The notes under the pieces are model-generated. The model was given only the letters and a program-made list of their open reading frames with translations. It did not search any database and was not told the origin of the DNA. From Lacrimispora sphenoides JCM 1415 (GTDB taxonomy: Bacteria; Bacillota; Clostridia; Lachnospirales; Lachnospiraceae), in assembly GCF_900105615.1 (NCBI RefSeq), contig NZ_LT630003.1:2232001-2296000 (forward strand): DNA of 64,000 nt. Reading direction: 5' to 3'. Made by a program: the position numbers and the translations under genes. Positions 1 to 8,955 of the stretch are shown here, in pieces. Position 1 is the first letter of the stretch, and every line of letters begins with the position of its first letter.

Positions 1-163
1 TATCACCCTTAGCGGAATCTTTAGATTCTTCCGCCTTTTCAGCAGCCGCCCCCTGGCTGGATTCTGCTGCCGCAGTGGTAGCGTTGCTTGACTGGCTTCC
101 ACAGCCGGTCAGACCGGCAACTGCCATAGCTGCTGCCAACAAAACTGCCGTTACTTTTCTCAT
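1..163 (-). CDS. Sugar ABC transporter substrate-binding lipoprotein (N-terminal fragment, runs off the window)
   Basis: Only the first 54 codons are present. They give a basic, hydrophobic signal peptide starting MRKVTAVLL and ending in a lipobox LTGC, followed by a Ser/Ala/Glu-rich linker, the usual start of a Gram-positive lipoprotein anchored outside the membrane. A Shine-Dalgarno GGAGGA lies 7 bases before the ATG. It is 26 bases downstream of an RbsC-type permease, so it is inferred to be the periplasmic-type sugar-binding subunit of that transporter. The binding domain is outside the window, so the sugar cannot be judged. Confidence 0.85.
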   Translation of the reverse strand, partial: MRKVTAVLLAAAMAVAGLTGCGSQSSNATTAAAESSQGAAAEKAEESKDSAKGD

Positions 164-189
164 TTCATTTTCCTCCTGAATTGTTTGTT

Positions 190-1239
190 TTATTTTTTCA
201 AGCCAAAAAACCGCTTGATTGCCCCTAAGTCTCCGCTCTTCTTCGCTGTCTGAGATGCTACTGCAATCAACAGGATAATACCTACGATCATCTGCTGCCA
301 GAAGGAATTGACACCGTTTAAGTTCAGTCCGTTCCGGATTACACCCATCATCAAGGCTCCGATTACCGTATTAAGAATCGTTCCTTCTCCGCCCAGGATG
401 GAGATGCCTCCCAATACAGACGCTGCAATTGCTTCCATCTCATAACCGTTTCCTGCCGTAGGCTGGGCACTGGAAAGACGGGAAGCAACCAGGATTCCGC
501 AGATTGCTGCAGATAAACCGGAAATACAATATGCGAACATACGTGTCTTTACTGCATTAATTCCAGAAAGCTTTGCAGCCTCTAAGTTGGAACCACAGGC
601 ATAGATCTGGCGTCCGATCCGCATTTTTGCAAGTACAATTCCTAAAACCAAAGCATAAACCAAAGTAATGATAACGCTGTAGGGAAGTCCATCCCCTCCG
701 ATCCTTCCGCCGCCCAGAACGTAAAACTGTTTCTGAATTTCCTTAGAAGGAATGTTCGTTGTATACAGAGGTGCGCCGTTTACAAGCACGTTTGCCATGC
801 CTCGGTATACCCACTGGGTTGCCAGAGTTGCAACAAAGGGCACAACCCCCAGGATTTCAATAAAAAATCCATTCATAATACCTGTCATGATACCCATGAT
901 CAGACAAAGTGCGATACATACCACAAGAGGCAGTCCCTGCATCAGAAGTGATACCATAATAATGCCTGACAGTGCCATGGAAGCGCCGGCAGATAAATCG
1001 TTTCCTCCGCAGACCAGACAGAAGGTCAGGCCGCAGCCGATGATGGTATAGGTAACGATCTGCTGCAGAAGGTTCTGCAGATTGGCCGGGGCTAAAAATT
1101 TAGCAGGCTGAAGAATCGAAAACAGCACAAACAGTCCGACCAGGATGCACAGTGAGTAGATTGCCCGCCGTGTGGCTGCATTTAGCTTGTTGAACGAACC
1201 GCCTTTCTTTTCCTGCACCATTGCTTTTAAGTTTCCCAT
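190..1239 (-). CDS. Sugar ABC transporter permease, RbsC/BPD_transp_2 type
   Basis: A 349-residue, very hydrophobic protein with about 8-10 membrane segments, the first after a short basic cytoplasmic N-terminus (about residues 26-46). The family-typical stretches AGNGYEMEAIAASVLGG and GGEGTILNTVIGALMMGVI near residues 260-300 mark the RbsC/XylH/MglC group of carbohydrate ABC permeases. It starts 2 bases after the ATPase gene stops, with GGGAG before the ATG, and precedes the binding lipoprotein, so ATPase, permease and binding protein form one transcription unit. The permease would form the membrane channel for a pentose, hexose or related ligand; substrate not determinable here. Confidence 0.93.
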   Translation of the reverse strand: MGNLKAMVQEKKGGSFNKLNAATRRAIYSLCILVGLFVLFSILQPAKFLAPANLQNLLQQIVTYTIIGCGLTFCLVCGGNDLSAGASMALSGIIMVSLLMQGLPLVVCIALCLIMGIMTGIMNGFFIEILGVVPFVATLATQWVYRGMANVLVNGAPLYTTNIPSKEIQKQFYVLGGGRIGGDGLPYSVIITLVYALVLGIVLAKMRIGRQIYACGSNLEAAKLSGINAVKTRMFAYCISGLSAAICGILVASRLSSAQPTAGNGYEMEAIAASVLGGISILGGEGTILNTVIGALMMGVIRNGLNLNGVNSFWQQMIVGIILLIAVASQTAKKSGDLGAIKRFFGLKK

Positions 1240-1241
1240 CC

Positions 1242-2786
1242 TTACTCTCCCTTTCTATTACCGCTGCCTGTTAACACGGGCGCCGGTTTTCCTTCTAGTT
1301 TGTTATAACCTGCCGCAAGATACAGGATATCTTCCTGAGTAGCGGTCTTTGCATCTAATTCTCCGTTGATTTCACCCTGGTGAATGACCAGAATCCGGTC
1401 GCTCATGCCAAGGATCTCCGGCAGTTCAGAAGAAATCATGATAATGGACACTCCCTGGGCGCTCAGCTTGTTAAACAGCTCATACACCTCATACTTGGCT
1501 CCTACATCGATTCCTCTGGTTGGTTCGTCAACGATCAGCACCTTTACATCATTGCACAGCCATTTGGCTAAAACTACCTTTTGCTGATTGCCTCCGGAAA
1601 GATTTCCGCAAAGCTGGTGTACGCTTGGGGTTTTCGTACGCAGAAGCTCTACATATTTTTCCGCATTTTTAAGCCCTTCCTTGTCATTGATAAATCCATA
1701 ATGAGTGATGTTTGGAAGATGGGCCATGTTCGTATTATATTTAATGTCAAGGCCAAGAGCCAGACCATCACGCTTCCGGTCCTCCGTAGCATATCCGATC
1801 CCATGTTTAATGGCCTGGATCACAGAGTTGATCTTGATTGGTTTTCCTTCCAGCGTAAGCTCCATGGAATCCGCCTGATCCGCACCGAAGATGCAGCGCA
1901 TAAGCTCTGTTCTTCCCGCTCCTACCAGTCCTGATATTCCGAGGATTTCTCCTTTTCTCACACAAAAATAATCCGCATTTACTTTAGTGCCTCTGCGGAC
2001 ATTTCTGGCCTCAAGAACTATTTCTCCGATGTTACGCTTGTATTTAGGATATTTATCCTCCAAAGAACGTCCAACGATCATATTTACCAGTTCATCCATG
2101 GTGATCTCATTAAGATTCCTGGTACCTATGTACTGGCCATCCCTGATAATCGTAACCCGTTCACAGATCTGATTAAGTTCCGCCATTCGGTGGGAAATAT
2201 AAACCATACCCACTCCCTTTTCTTTTAAGCGGCGGATGATACCGAACAACTGCTCGATCTCCTTTTCTGTAAGGGTTGCTGTCGGCTCATCAAGAACCAG
2301 TATTTTTGAATTAAAGCTGATCGCTTTTGCAATTTCTACCATCTGCTGCTGAGCAATGCTTAAACTTCCCACATGGGCATAGGTATTTAGCTCAATACCC
2401 AGATCATCAAGGATCTTCTGCGCTTCCTCATGCATCTTGCCGTCATCGATAAAAATTCCTTTTTTATGGGCCCTGCCGATGAATATATTGTCTGCCACAC
2501 TAAGATGACCGCACATATTCAACTCCTGCATGATGATACATACACCAAGCTCATGGGCCTTTGCAACGGAATCAATGTCCACCTTATTACCTTCAATGAA
2601 TATTTCACCTTCATCTGCCCGGTGAACACCGGATAAAATCTTCATCAGGGTGGATTTACCGGCTCCGTTTTCACCGACAAGCCCAAGGACCTCCCCCTTA
2701 TTCACTGACAGACTTACTTTATCGAGAGCCTTGACTCCGGGGAAGCTTTTACTTATCCCTTCCATTCGAAACAATTCCTGTTTCAT
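1242..2786 (-). CDS. Sugar ABC transporter ATP-binding protein, RbsA/MglA type (two nucleotide-binding domains)
   Basis: About 514 residues with two fused ABC domains. Domain 1 has Walker A GENGAGKST, a degenerate signature LSIAQQQ and Walker B ILVLDEPTA. Domain 2 has a degenerate Walker A (GLVGAGRTE), a good signature LSGGNQQKV and Walker B VLIVDEPTRG. This asymmetric arrangement is the hallmark of the RbsA/XylG/MglA family that powers monosaccharide import. An upstream in-frame extension of 10 codons exists, but the ATG at 2786 follows GAGGAGGAAGGGG and gives the normal family N-terminus MKQELFRMEGISKSFPG. It is the first gene of the transporter operon, downstream of a YesN/YesM two-component pair that may control it (inference from position). 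Confidence 0.95.
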   Translation of the reverse strand: MKQELFRMEGISKSFPGVKALDKVSLSVNKGEVLGLVGENGAGKSTLMKILSGVHRADEGEIFIEGNKVDIDSVAKAHELGVCIIMQELNMCGHLSVADNIFIGRAHKKGIFIDDGKMHEEAQKILDDLGIELNTYAHVGSLSIAQQQMVEIAKAISFNSKILVLDEPTATLTEKEIEQLFGIIRRLKEKGVGMVYISHRMAELNQICERVTIIRDGQYIGTRNLNEITMDELVNMIVGRSLEDKYPKYKRNIGEIVLEARNVRRGTKVNADYFCVRKGEILGISGLVGAGRTELMRCIFGADQADSMELTLEGKPIKINSVIQAIKHGIGYATEDRKRDGLALGLDIKYNTNMAHLPNITHYGFINDKEGLKNAEKYVELLRTKTPSVHQLCGNLSGGNQQKVVLAKWLCNDVKVLIVDEPTRGIDVGAKYEVYELFNKLSAQGVSIIMISSELPEILGMSDRILVIHQGEINGELDAKTATQEDILYLAAGYNKLEGKPAPVLTGSGNRKGE

Positions 2787-2833
2787 GCCCCTTCCTCCTC
2801 TCTGCTTTCTATACACTCTCTGTGTTTGAATCC

Positions 2834-2839
2834 ATTATA
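2834..2839 (-). promoter_or_regulatory. Possible -10 box of the sugar ABC operon
   Basis: TATAAT on the minus strand about 50 bases before the ATPase start at 2786. No convincing -35 box lies 16-18 bases upstream, which would fit a promoter that needs an activator such as the adjacent AraC-type response regulator. This is inference from sequence only. Confidence 0.4.
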
Positions 2840-2925
2840 ACGACAGGCCCCGACAGATTCTATCGTAACTTTTTATCATCCATAGTAGAATTTTATCCTT
2901 TCAGCCAAATGTACATAAAAAAACA

Positions 2926-2947
2926 CCTGTCATCTCATCATGACAGG
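2926..2947 (-). terminator. Rho-independent terminator after the YesN-type regulator gene
   Basis: Perfect 8-bp inverted repeat CCTGTCAT/ATGACAGG with a 6-base loop, followed on the minus strand by TGTTTTTTT. It sits 17 bases past the stop of the response regulator and separates the two-component genes from the ABC operon. Confidence 0.85.
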
Positions 2948-2963
2948 CATTTTAACAAACAGA

Positions 2964-3773
2964 TTAACTTTGGAGGTCTTTCAGACTGGACATTCTGTAC
3001 TCCGAAGGATTTACCCCTTCCAGCCGTTTGAAAACCTTTGTAAAATAATTGGAATCCATGTAACCCACTCTGACTCCTACCTCCTTTACGATCACATTGG
3101 GCTGGGCCAGCAGCTTTTTCGCTTCCTCCACTCTGTATTCCGCCAGATAAGAGGTAAAGCTTTGCCCGAACTGCAGCTTGAACATCCTGCAAAAATAAGG
3201 CTCTGAATACCCCACGGCCCGGGCTGTTTCGCTCATTGAAATATCATTCATATAATTGGACCGGATGTATTCCTCCACCATGGATGTCATTACAGACAAG
3301 CGGCTGCCGCTAAAATCAGACTCCTCATCCAAAACCGGATGGGCCTCCTCCTCTTCTCTTTCCTTATGCGGTTTGATTTCCCCCTGCTTATCCTCTTGTT
3401 CCCCTGCAATCCGCAGAGCCTCCTCAACCACGTTCAAGACCTCTTTCTGTGAATAAGGCTTCAGAAGATATTCCATAGCCCTGATGGAAATCGCCTTTTT
3501 CGCATAGTCAAAGCGGTCGTAGGCCGTCAGGAAAATAAGGCAGCAATCCTTATTTTCCTTCCTCATGATTTCCGCAGCCTGGATTCCGTTCATTCCCGGC
3601 ATACCAATATCCAGGATCACCACCTGGATATCTTCCCTTTTAAAAATCTCTACTGCCTCTTTTCCATTCTGAGCCTCAAAGACCTGGCATTCCTCTCCAA
3701 ATTTCTTCAGCAGCATCTTTTTGAGCACAATCCGCTCTATCATTTCATCTTCCACTATCATTAACCGATACAT
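2964..3773 (-). CDS. Response regulator, YesN-like (receiver plus AraC helix-turn-helix)
   Basis: A 269-residue two-domain regulator. The N-terminal receiver has the acidic pair at residues 8-9, the predicted phosphoacceptor Asp55 in VVILDIGMPGMNG, and the conserved Thr/Lys region near residues 82-106 (FLTAYDRF, YLLKPYS). After a charged linker, the C-terminal part (about 165-265) holds two AraC-type helix-turn-helices, with the signature GYMDSNYFTKVFKRLEGVNPSEYR. Its start overlaps the 3' end of the upstream histidine kinase by 29 bases, so the two are translationally coupled. In Firmicutes such pairs usually regulate carbohydrate transporters; the RbsA-type transporter immediately downstream is the obvious candidate target. 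Confidence 0.93.
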   Translation of the reverse strand: MYRLMIVEDEMIERIVLKKMLLKKFGEECQVFEAQNGKEAVEIFKREDIQVVILDIGMPGMNGIQAAEIMRKENKDCCLIFLTAYDRFDYAKKAISIRAMEYLLKPYSQKEVLNVVEEALRIAGEQEDKQGEIKPHKEREEEEAHPVLDEESDFSGSRLSVMTSMVEEYIRSNYMNDISMSETARAVGYSEPYFCRMFKLQFGQSFTSYLAEYRVEEAKKLLAQPNVIVKEVGVRVGYMDSNYFTKVFKRLEGVNPSEYRMSSLKDLQS

Positions 3774-5262
3774 GATCCATTATATCCCTTCTCCGACCAA
3801 ATTCTATCTGTACCACTGTGCCGCTGTTTTCTCCGCTGTCAATGGTCACCTTTCCATATTCGTAGTAATAAGAAATCCTTCTATATATATTCCCCAGCCC
3901 GATTCCAAGGCCTGTCCCCTTTGTTTCAATGGCATTCCTGATAGCTGTCAGGGTTTCTGAGTTCATGCCCTTTCCCGTATCCGCTACGGATATCCATAAA
4001 AGTTCTCCTCTTTTCTCGATCCGTATGTTGATGCTTCCTCCGTTCTCCTTTTCCTGGATCCCGTGAATTACCGCATTTTCCACCAACGGCTGCAGCATGA
4101 AGACCGGCACCTCTTCCTTGTATAGGTCCATGCTGCAGTTGATTTCCCATTGAATCCGGTCTCCAAAACGCATCTTCTGGATGTACATATAATCCTTTAC
4201 TACCTTAAGCTCCTGCTCAAGAGGTTCAAAGGCATTGGACGTCCGGAGGCTGTAACGAAGAAGACTGCTGATTGCCACAAGCATTTCCTCCGTCACCGGC
4301 GCTTCCTCCATCTGTGCCATCCTGGTAATCATATTCAGTGTATTAAAGAGAAAGTGGGGATTCAACTGACTCTTGATCAGCTGAAGCTGGGCCATGGAAA
4401 ACCGCTTCTCAAGCTCCGCCCTCTCCAGTTCATGCCGGTACAGCTTTTCTTCCATCTGCCGTTTCTCTTCCGTCGCTGTGATGTAGTCCCGGGTGGCATG
4501 CTTCATCTTGTTGAATGCGCTTACCAGCTGTCCGATCTCATCCCTGCCATCCCAATGGACGTCAGGGGACGAAAAATCGTTCTTCTCGATCTTACCTGAG
4601 ACCGTAGCAAGCTGCACCACTGTTTTTACAATGCTGCCTGTAATAAAACGCAAAAGGATCATAAGCACAAAAAAAGCGAAAACGCTGATGGCGACCAGAA
4701 TGTAAGGCATGCGCTTAAGCACAGGGATCTGAATTTCGTAATAATCATTTCCTCCCATTAAAACCACCTTGGTCAGACGTGTTCCATAGAGGTCCAGATA
4801 TTTCTGCATATTATATGTTTTGTACAGTTCCCTGATATAGTTTGGATCATTCTGATTCATTTCCACTACTTTTTCCCGCTGCTTTTCATAGGTATCATAA
4901 CCGTTTTTGATGTTCCAGGTGATCCCATAGCGCTCTTCCCCGATTTTATCATAATCATAGGGCAGGCTGTTTAGATATACTCTGGTTTCCTGGCAGCCCT
5001 GCCGGTATGCCTCCTTATTTTCCGGAGTATTGTTTGCTAATACCTGGGCAAACAATCCCCTTTCATTCTCCATGGACTCCTGAAACTTATAACAGGCCAG
5101 GTTATCATCCATGATAATGCTCACATCGTTGATAAATATATATGCCACTTTCAGATTGATGAAAATGGAAGCTGCCATAATGATCCCGACACTTCCTATG
5201 ATCACGTATAGTTTCCTTTTCAAAGACATCTGATACCAAAGGGCAAGCAATCGATCTCCCAC
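3745..5262 (-). CDS. Sensor histidine kinase, YesM-like
   Basis: About 505 residues: membrane segment near residues 20-40, an extracellular sensor region of about 140 residues, a second membrane segment (MPYILVAISVFAFFVLMILL), HAMP linker, then the phosphoacceptor region SQLNPHFLFNTLN with His, and an ATPase domain with N box PLVENAVIHGIQ and G boxes DTGKGM and GLGIGLGNI. This is the His_kinase/HATPase_c layout of the YesM (LytS-related) family. Two GTG codons compete; the second, at 5262, follows GGGAGG at 7 bases and is preferred over the one at 5277. It is cotranscribed with the response regulator that it presumably phosphorylates. Confidence 0.93.
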   Translation of the reverse strand: MGDRLLALWYQMSLKRKLYVIIGSVGIIMAASIFINLKVAYIFINDVSIIMDDNLACYKFQESMENERGLFAQVLANNTPENKEAYRQGCQETRVYLNSLPYDYDKIGEERYGITWNIKNGYDTYEKQREKVVEMNQNDPNYIRELYKTYNMQKYLDLYGTRLTKVVLMGGNDYYEIQIPVLKRMPYILVAISVFAFFVLMILLRFITGSIVKTVVQLATVSGKIEKNDFSSPDVHWDGRDEIGQLVSAFNKMKHATRDYITATEEKRQMEEKLYRHELERAELEKRFSMAQLQLIKSQLNPHFLFNTLNMITRMAQMEEAPVTEEMLVAISSLLRYSLRTSNAFEPLEQELKVVKDYMYIQKMRFGDRIQWEINCSMDLYKEEVPVFMLQPLVENAVIHGIQEKENGGSINIRIEKRGELLWISVADTGKGMNSETLTAIRNAIETKGTGLGIGLGNIYRRISYYYEYGKVTIDSGENSGTVVQIEFGRRRDIMDHVSVNDSGR

Positions 5263-5345
5263 CTGTTTACCTCCCACGATTCGTTTTCACACATGCACTA
5301 ACTAATCTTATCCTTTCCTTGAACTTCCGTCAATAACAAAAAATA

Positions 5346-5388
5346 CCCTGTAAGCGGTACACATATTTTTTGTGTACCGCTTACAGGG
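5346..5388 (-). terminator. Strong terminator after dacF
   Basis: Perfect 18-bp inverted repeat around a 7-base loop, followed on the minus strand by TATTTTTTG. It lies between the stop of the D,D-carboxypeptidase gene (5411) and the start of the histidine kinase, insulating the two transcription units. Confidence 0.92.
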
Positions 5389-5410
5389 CAGTGTTTATCT
5401 CATAAATATA

Positions 5411-6646
5411 CTACAGATTAAAGGCCTTCCAAAGGCGCTTAAAATAATCGGCAAATTTGGCTTCCCTGACTGACTCCGCAGTTAATATGGGAACTTCTCC
5501 AATCCGTTTCCCTCCAAGGGTATAAATAAGGTTCCCGGCCTTCTGTCCCTCTTCAAACGGAGCAGAAATGGAAGGTGCCAGCTCCAGCGTCTTTTCAATG
5601 GCTGAGAAATCTTCTCCCTTAAGGCTCAAATAAGAAAAGGAACCGCCATATTTCAACGGAACCTGATCCGTTACTCCGTTATCAACCACCATATCAGGAA
5701 GAGGAAGCATTTCTTTATCCTCATACAGCTTGCAGTTGGCATATCCATAGTTTAAAAGAGTCTGGGCATCGGCAAACCTGACTTTGTAATCCGGAGCTGC
5801 CATGATTGAGGCAATGAGGCGGACTCCCTCCTTCTCTGCAGTTGCAGAAAGACAATACTTTGCCACTGATGTGGAACCGGTCTTTAAACCGGTCACAGTG
5901 AAATTCGTAGCCATCTTTAATAGCTTATTGGTATTGGAAAGACCGAATTCCTTTGTTCCCTGCTTTGTCACATGGGTGATATTCTCCATCCAGATCGTGG
6001 AATAGTTATGAATCTGAGGATATTTGGTGATTAATTCTCTGGACATAATCGCAATATCCCTGGCCGTTGTGACATGGGTGGCAGAATCGGTAAGTCCGCA
6101 GCAATCTTCAAAATGAGTGTTTGTCATCCCAAGTCCTGCCGCACGCTCATTCATCATCTTAATAAATTCGTCTTCTGTTCCTGCTATGTATTCCGCCATG
6201 GCTACCGAAGCGTCATTCCCCGATGCGATAACAATGCATTTAATCAGGGTTTCCACCGTCTGAATTTCCCCTTCTTCCAGGAACACCTGGGAGCCTCCCA
6301 TGGACTTTGCGTGGGCGCTTGTAACAACCTCATCCGACAGCTTGATTTTACCGGAATCCAGCGCGTCAAAAATAAGTATCAAAGTCATAATTTTCGTAAT
6401 GCTCGCCGGGCTCCTTTTTTCATCCGCGTTCTTTTCAAAAATAATCTGTCCAGTTGACGCTTCCATCAGAACGGCGCTGGGGGACTGCAAAGCCGGACCG
6501 CCCTCCGCATTCACCCGTTTCGCCTCTTCTGCCTGGATAATCATGTCCGAGGCTACCGTCACATCCGGCTCTTGCCCTGCCGCCGGAAAGCATAAACAGA
6601 AAAACAGCAGAAGACAGCTTAAAACAAATGCCGTAACTCTCTTCAT
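5411..6646 (-). CDS. dacF: D-alanyl-D-alanine carboxypeptidase, DacF/PBP5 type (peptidase S11)
   Basis: About 411 residues with a cleavable signal peptide (MKRVTAFVLSCLLLFF...FPAAG) and the three penicillin-binding motifs of S11 peptidases: SITK (SxxK, near residue 80), SGN (IASGNDAS) and KTG (LKTGSTSVAKYC). A C-terminal beta domain and an amphipathic C-terminal helix (KFADYFKRLWKAFNL) suggest membrane association, as in PBP5. It removes the terminal D-Ala from wall peptides, limiting cross-linking; DacF-type enzymes in spore formers often act on the spore cortex. The ATG at 6646 is preferred because it begins the signal peptide; a GTG lies three codons upstream. Divergent from a polysaccharide deacetylase that also acts outside the cell. 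Confidence 0.93.
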   Translation of the reverse strand: MKRVTAFVLSCLLLFFCLCFPAAGQEPDVTVASDMIIQAEEAKRVNAEGGPALQSPSAVLMEASTGQIIFEKNADEKRSPASITKIMTLILIFDALDSGKIKLSDEVVTSAHAKSMGGSQVFLEEGEIQTVETLIKCIVIASGNDASVAMAEYIAGTEDEFIKMMNERAAGLGMTNTHFEDCCGLTDSATHVTTARDIAIMSRELITKYPQIHNYSTIWMENITHVTKQGTKEFGLSNTNKLLKMATNFTVTGLKTGSTSVAKYCLSATAEKEGVRLIASIMAAPDYKVRFADAQTLLNYGYANCKLYEDKEMLPLPDMVVDNGVTDQVPLKYGGSFSYLSLKGEDFSAIEKTLELAPSISAPFEEGQKAGNLIYTLGGKRIGEVPILTAESVREAKFADYFKRLWKAFNL

Positions 6647-6761
6647 ATGATACACGATCCCCTAAAATTCCTTTGTACCATTGTATGGGACTGCTTCCCT
6701 TACATATGCCATTTTTTCCAAAAATAATTGCCATCTTTTCGTTTCATCTTCCGGTAAAGTA

Positions 6762-6770
6762 TGCTATACT
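6762..6770 (+). promoter_or_regulatory. Extended -10 promoter of the polysaccharide deacetylase gene
   Basis: TGCTATACT, an extended -10 element, lies 65 bases before the ATG at 6835. The -35 region is poor, as is common for extended -10 promoters. Confidence 0.6.
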
Positions 6771-6834
6771 TGTACCGGGTATGTTTAAAATCTATCAATA
6801 CTGCCCCAATACTACAGAATTAAGAGGTTGTACT

Positions 6835-8244
6835 ATGAACAGACATGACTTTCGTGGACGAAATTCTGGAGGAGGCCGGGACCATGCATTACAGGTTATC
6901 CTGATCGTTCTTCTTGGAATTTTAATCGTTGCCGTTTTGACTTTGTGCGGGGTTGCGATAAGCAAAAGGTTGAAATACAAGGCATTGCCTGCCGATACTT
7001 CCGTTGCAGAACACCCTTCCGATGAAGGAGCTCCGGATCCTTCCGCCGAAGAGGCCACAAGCGGACAAGCCAGTGAAGAAGAAAAATTAAAGTCCCTGCT
7101 TTCCCAGGCAGATGCCCTTTCTATTGAATACGATTACGATGGGGCAATCAGTCTTCTCCAGTCTGACCCCGAGTTCAGCGCAAAGGAAGAAGTGACCTCT
7201 GCCATTGCAGGTTATAATACCGCCAAGGAAGCCCTGGTGCGGTTCAATCCCCAGGATGTGACCCATGTTTTTTTCCATTCTCTTATCATCGACACTTCAA
7301 AAGCCTTTGATGGAGATTCCAAGCAGGGGGGCTACAACCAGATGATGACGACCAAATCGGAATTCCTTAAGATGATGCAGTCTATGTATGACAAGGGATA
7401 TGTTCTTGTGAAGATCCATGATCTTGCATATGAGACGAAGGATGAGAACGGAAATCCTAAATTTGTATACGGAGATATCATGCTTCCTCCAGGCAAGAAA
7501 GCCTTTGTCCTGTCTCAGGATGATGTGTGCTATTACGAATATATGCAGGGCGACGGCTTTGCCACCCGCATGATCATCGGAGAGGATGGATATCCCACCT
7601 GCGAGATGACAATGGCTGACGGCAGCGTATCTGTGGGCGATTATGATCTGGTTCCGATACTTGAAGGCTTCGTACAAACCCATCCAGGCTTTTCTTACAA
7701 AGGAGCGCGCGGAATTCTGGCCTTTACCGGATATAACGGGATCCTGGGATACCGGACAGATGAATCCTACAAGGATACCAATCCCAATTATGAAGCAGAC
7801 CGGGAGCAGGCTGCAAAGGTAGCCCAGTCCTTAAAGGATCACGGCTGGGAGCTGTCCTCCCACAGCTGGGGCCACCGGAACATGGGACAGATTTCCATGA
7901 ACCATTTTAAGGCAGACAGTGACAAATGGAAACGTAACGTTGAGTCCTTAACCGGACCTACAGATATTATCCTCTTCCCCTTTGGAAGTGATATCGGAAG
8001 CTGGACCCCTTATACCAATGACAATGAACGTTTTACTTATTTAAAATCTCTTGGCTTCCGTTATTTCTGTAACGTAGACGCCAGCAAGCCGACCTGGATG
8101 CAGATGGGCACCGACTACTTCCGCCAGGCCCGCAGAAACCTTGACGGATACCGGATGTTTTATTATCCTGACAGCTTAACGGATCTGTTTAATGTACCTG
8201 ATGTTTTTGACCCGGCAAGACCGACACCGGTTCCTCCAATGTAA
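6835..8244 (+). CDS. Membrane-anchored polysaccharide deacetylase family protein (NodB-like)
   Basis: Starting at ATG 6835 (AGAGG upstream) the product has 469 residues: a basic N-terminus, one membrane anchor (LQVILIVLLGILIVAVLTLCGVA), an acidic Ser/Glu-rich linker, then a NodB-like catalytic domain. Visible catalytic features are SQDD near the start of the domain (metal-binding Asp pair) and HSWGH (metal-binding His motif), followed by LFPFGSD. Such enzymes remove N- or O-acetyl groups from peptidoglycan or other glycans at the cell surface. The motif 1 sequence SQDD deviates from the usual TFDD, so substrate is uncertain. Its own promoter and terminator make it a single-gene unit, divergent from dacF. 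Confidence 0.85.
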   Translation: MNRHDFRGRNSGGGRDHALQVILIVLLGILIVAVLTLCGVAISKRLKYKALPADTSVAEHPSDEGAPDPSAEEATSGQASEEEKLKSLLSQADALSIEYDYDGAISLLQSDPEFSAKEEVTSAIAGYNTAKEALVRFNPQDVTHVFFHSLIIDTSKAFDGDSKQGGYNQMMTTKSEFLKMMQSMYDKGYVLVKIHDLAYETKDENGNPKFVYGDIMLPPGKKAFVLSQDDVCYYEYMQGDGFATRMIIGEDGYPTCEMTMADGSVSVGDYDLVPILEGFVQTHPGFSYKGARGILAFTGYNGILGYRTDESYKDTNPNYEADREQAAKVAQSLKDHGWELSSHSWGHRNMGQISMNHFKADSDKWKRNVESLTGPTDIILFPFGSDIGSWTPYTNDNERFTYLKSLGFRYFCNVDASKPTWMQMGTDYFRQARRNLDGYRMFYYPDSLTDLFNVPDVFDPARPTPVPPM

Positions 8245-8254
8245 GCAGTCCTTG

Positions 8255-8291
8255 AAAAAAGCCGTAGACTTTAAAGATCTACGGCTTTTTT
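8255..8291 (+). terminator. Terminator after the deacetylase gene
   Basis: Inverted repeat with arms AAAAAAGCCGTAGA and TCTACGGCTTTTTT; the run of T follows the GC-rich stem on the plus strand. It starts 10 bases past the stop codon at 8244. Confidence 0.92.
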
Positions 8292-8451
8292 CTGCCTTTT
8301 ACCGGTTTTCAGTGAAGAAAAATTAATTGTAAAGGTGACTGGCCTGTGCTATAGTAAAAACTGGAAACAGAGAAAGGCAGCTTTTCAATGTGCAGAAGGT
8401 TGCGGCAGCCGGATCACGTACACAACAGGAATCATAAACAGGAGGGGTTTT

Positions 8452-8838
8452 ATGAAAAGGTCAATGATGCAGGCATATGTTACAAGAAGCGATGAAGCTG
8501 TAGCTCTTTATCAAAAGGCTTTTGATGCTGCTCTTATCAGCAGCTATCCAAATAGTGACGGAACATTTTATCATGCCGAGCTTGACATTCAGGGAGAAAT
8601 ACTGGCTGTGGCAGAAAGAAACTCAGAATATGCCATAACCGGCGAAGAAACGGTTACAGGCAATGTCATGCAGTTTTGTCTGCACTATGGAGAAGGAAAT
8701 GAAGATAAGGTGAGAAAAGCATATGAAATACTGAAAACGGATGCTAAAATTCTTATGCCGCTTGCGCCATGCGAATTCAGTTCTCTGATGACAGATTTTA
8801 TTGATAAATATGGAGTCAGGTGGTGTTTATTTGTTTAA
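8452..8838 (+). CDS. VOC (glyoxalase/PhnB-like) family protein
   Basis: The ATG at 8452 follows AGGAGGGG and gives a 128-residue protein, MKRSMMQAYVTRSDEAVALYQ, with one beta-alpha-beta-beta-beta module typical of the PhnB-like branch of the vicinal oxygen chelate superfamily. It resembles small 3-demethylubiquinone-9 methyltransferase-like/PhnB proteins of Firmicutes, whose functions are mostly unknown. The stretch of in-frame codons upstream of 8452 lacks a ribosome site and is left out. It is flanked by terminators on both sides and is a single-gene unit. Confidence 0.75.
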   Translation: MKRSMMQAYVTRSDEAVALYQKAFDAALISSYPNSDGTFYHAELDIQGEILAVAERNSEYAITGEETVTGNVMQFCLHYGEGNEDKVRKAYEILKTDAKILMPLAPCEFSSLMTDFIDKYGVRWCLFV

Positions 8839-8860
8839 ATGCCTCATTGCACAAATAGAA

Positions 8861-8897
8861 AGGCCGCCCTGCTGATTTTCTGTCAGCATGGCGGCCT
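8861..8897. terminator. Hairpin between convergent VOC and G3E/DUF1980 genes
   Basis: Arms AGGCCGCCCTGCTGA and TCAGCATGGCGGCCT pair over 15 positions with one mismatch around a 7-base loop, between two convergent genes. T-runs are short on both sides (TCTTATC / TTTCTATTTG), so it is probably a bidirectional terminator. Confidence 0.75.
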
Positions 8898-8955
8898 CTT
8901 ATCATCCTTAAATCATATTATTTGAAACAAGCGGCGATATTCCCGTCTGTTTTTC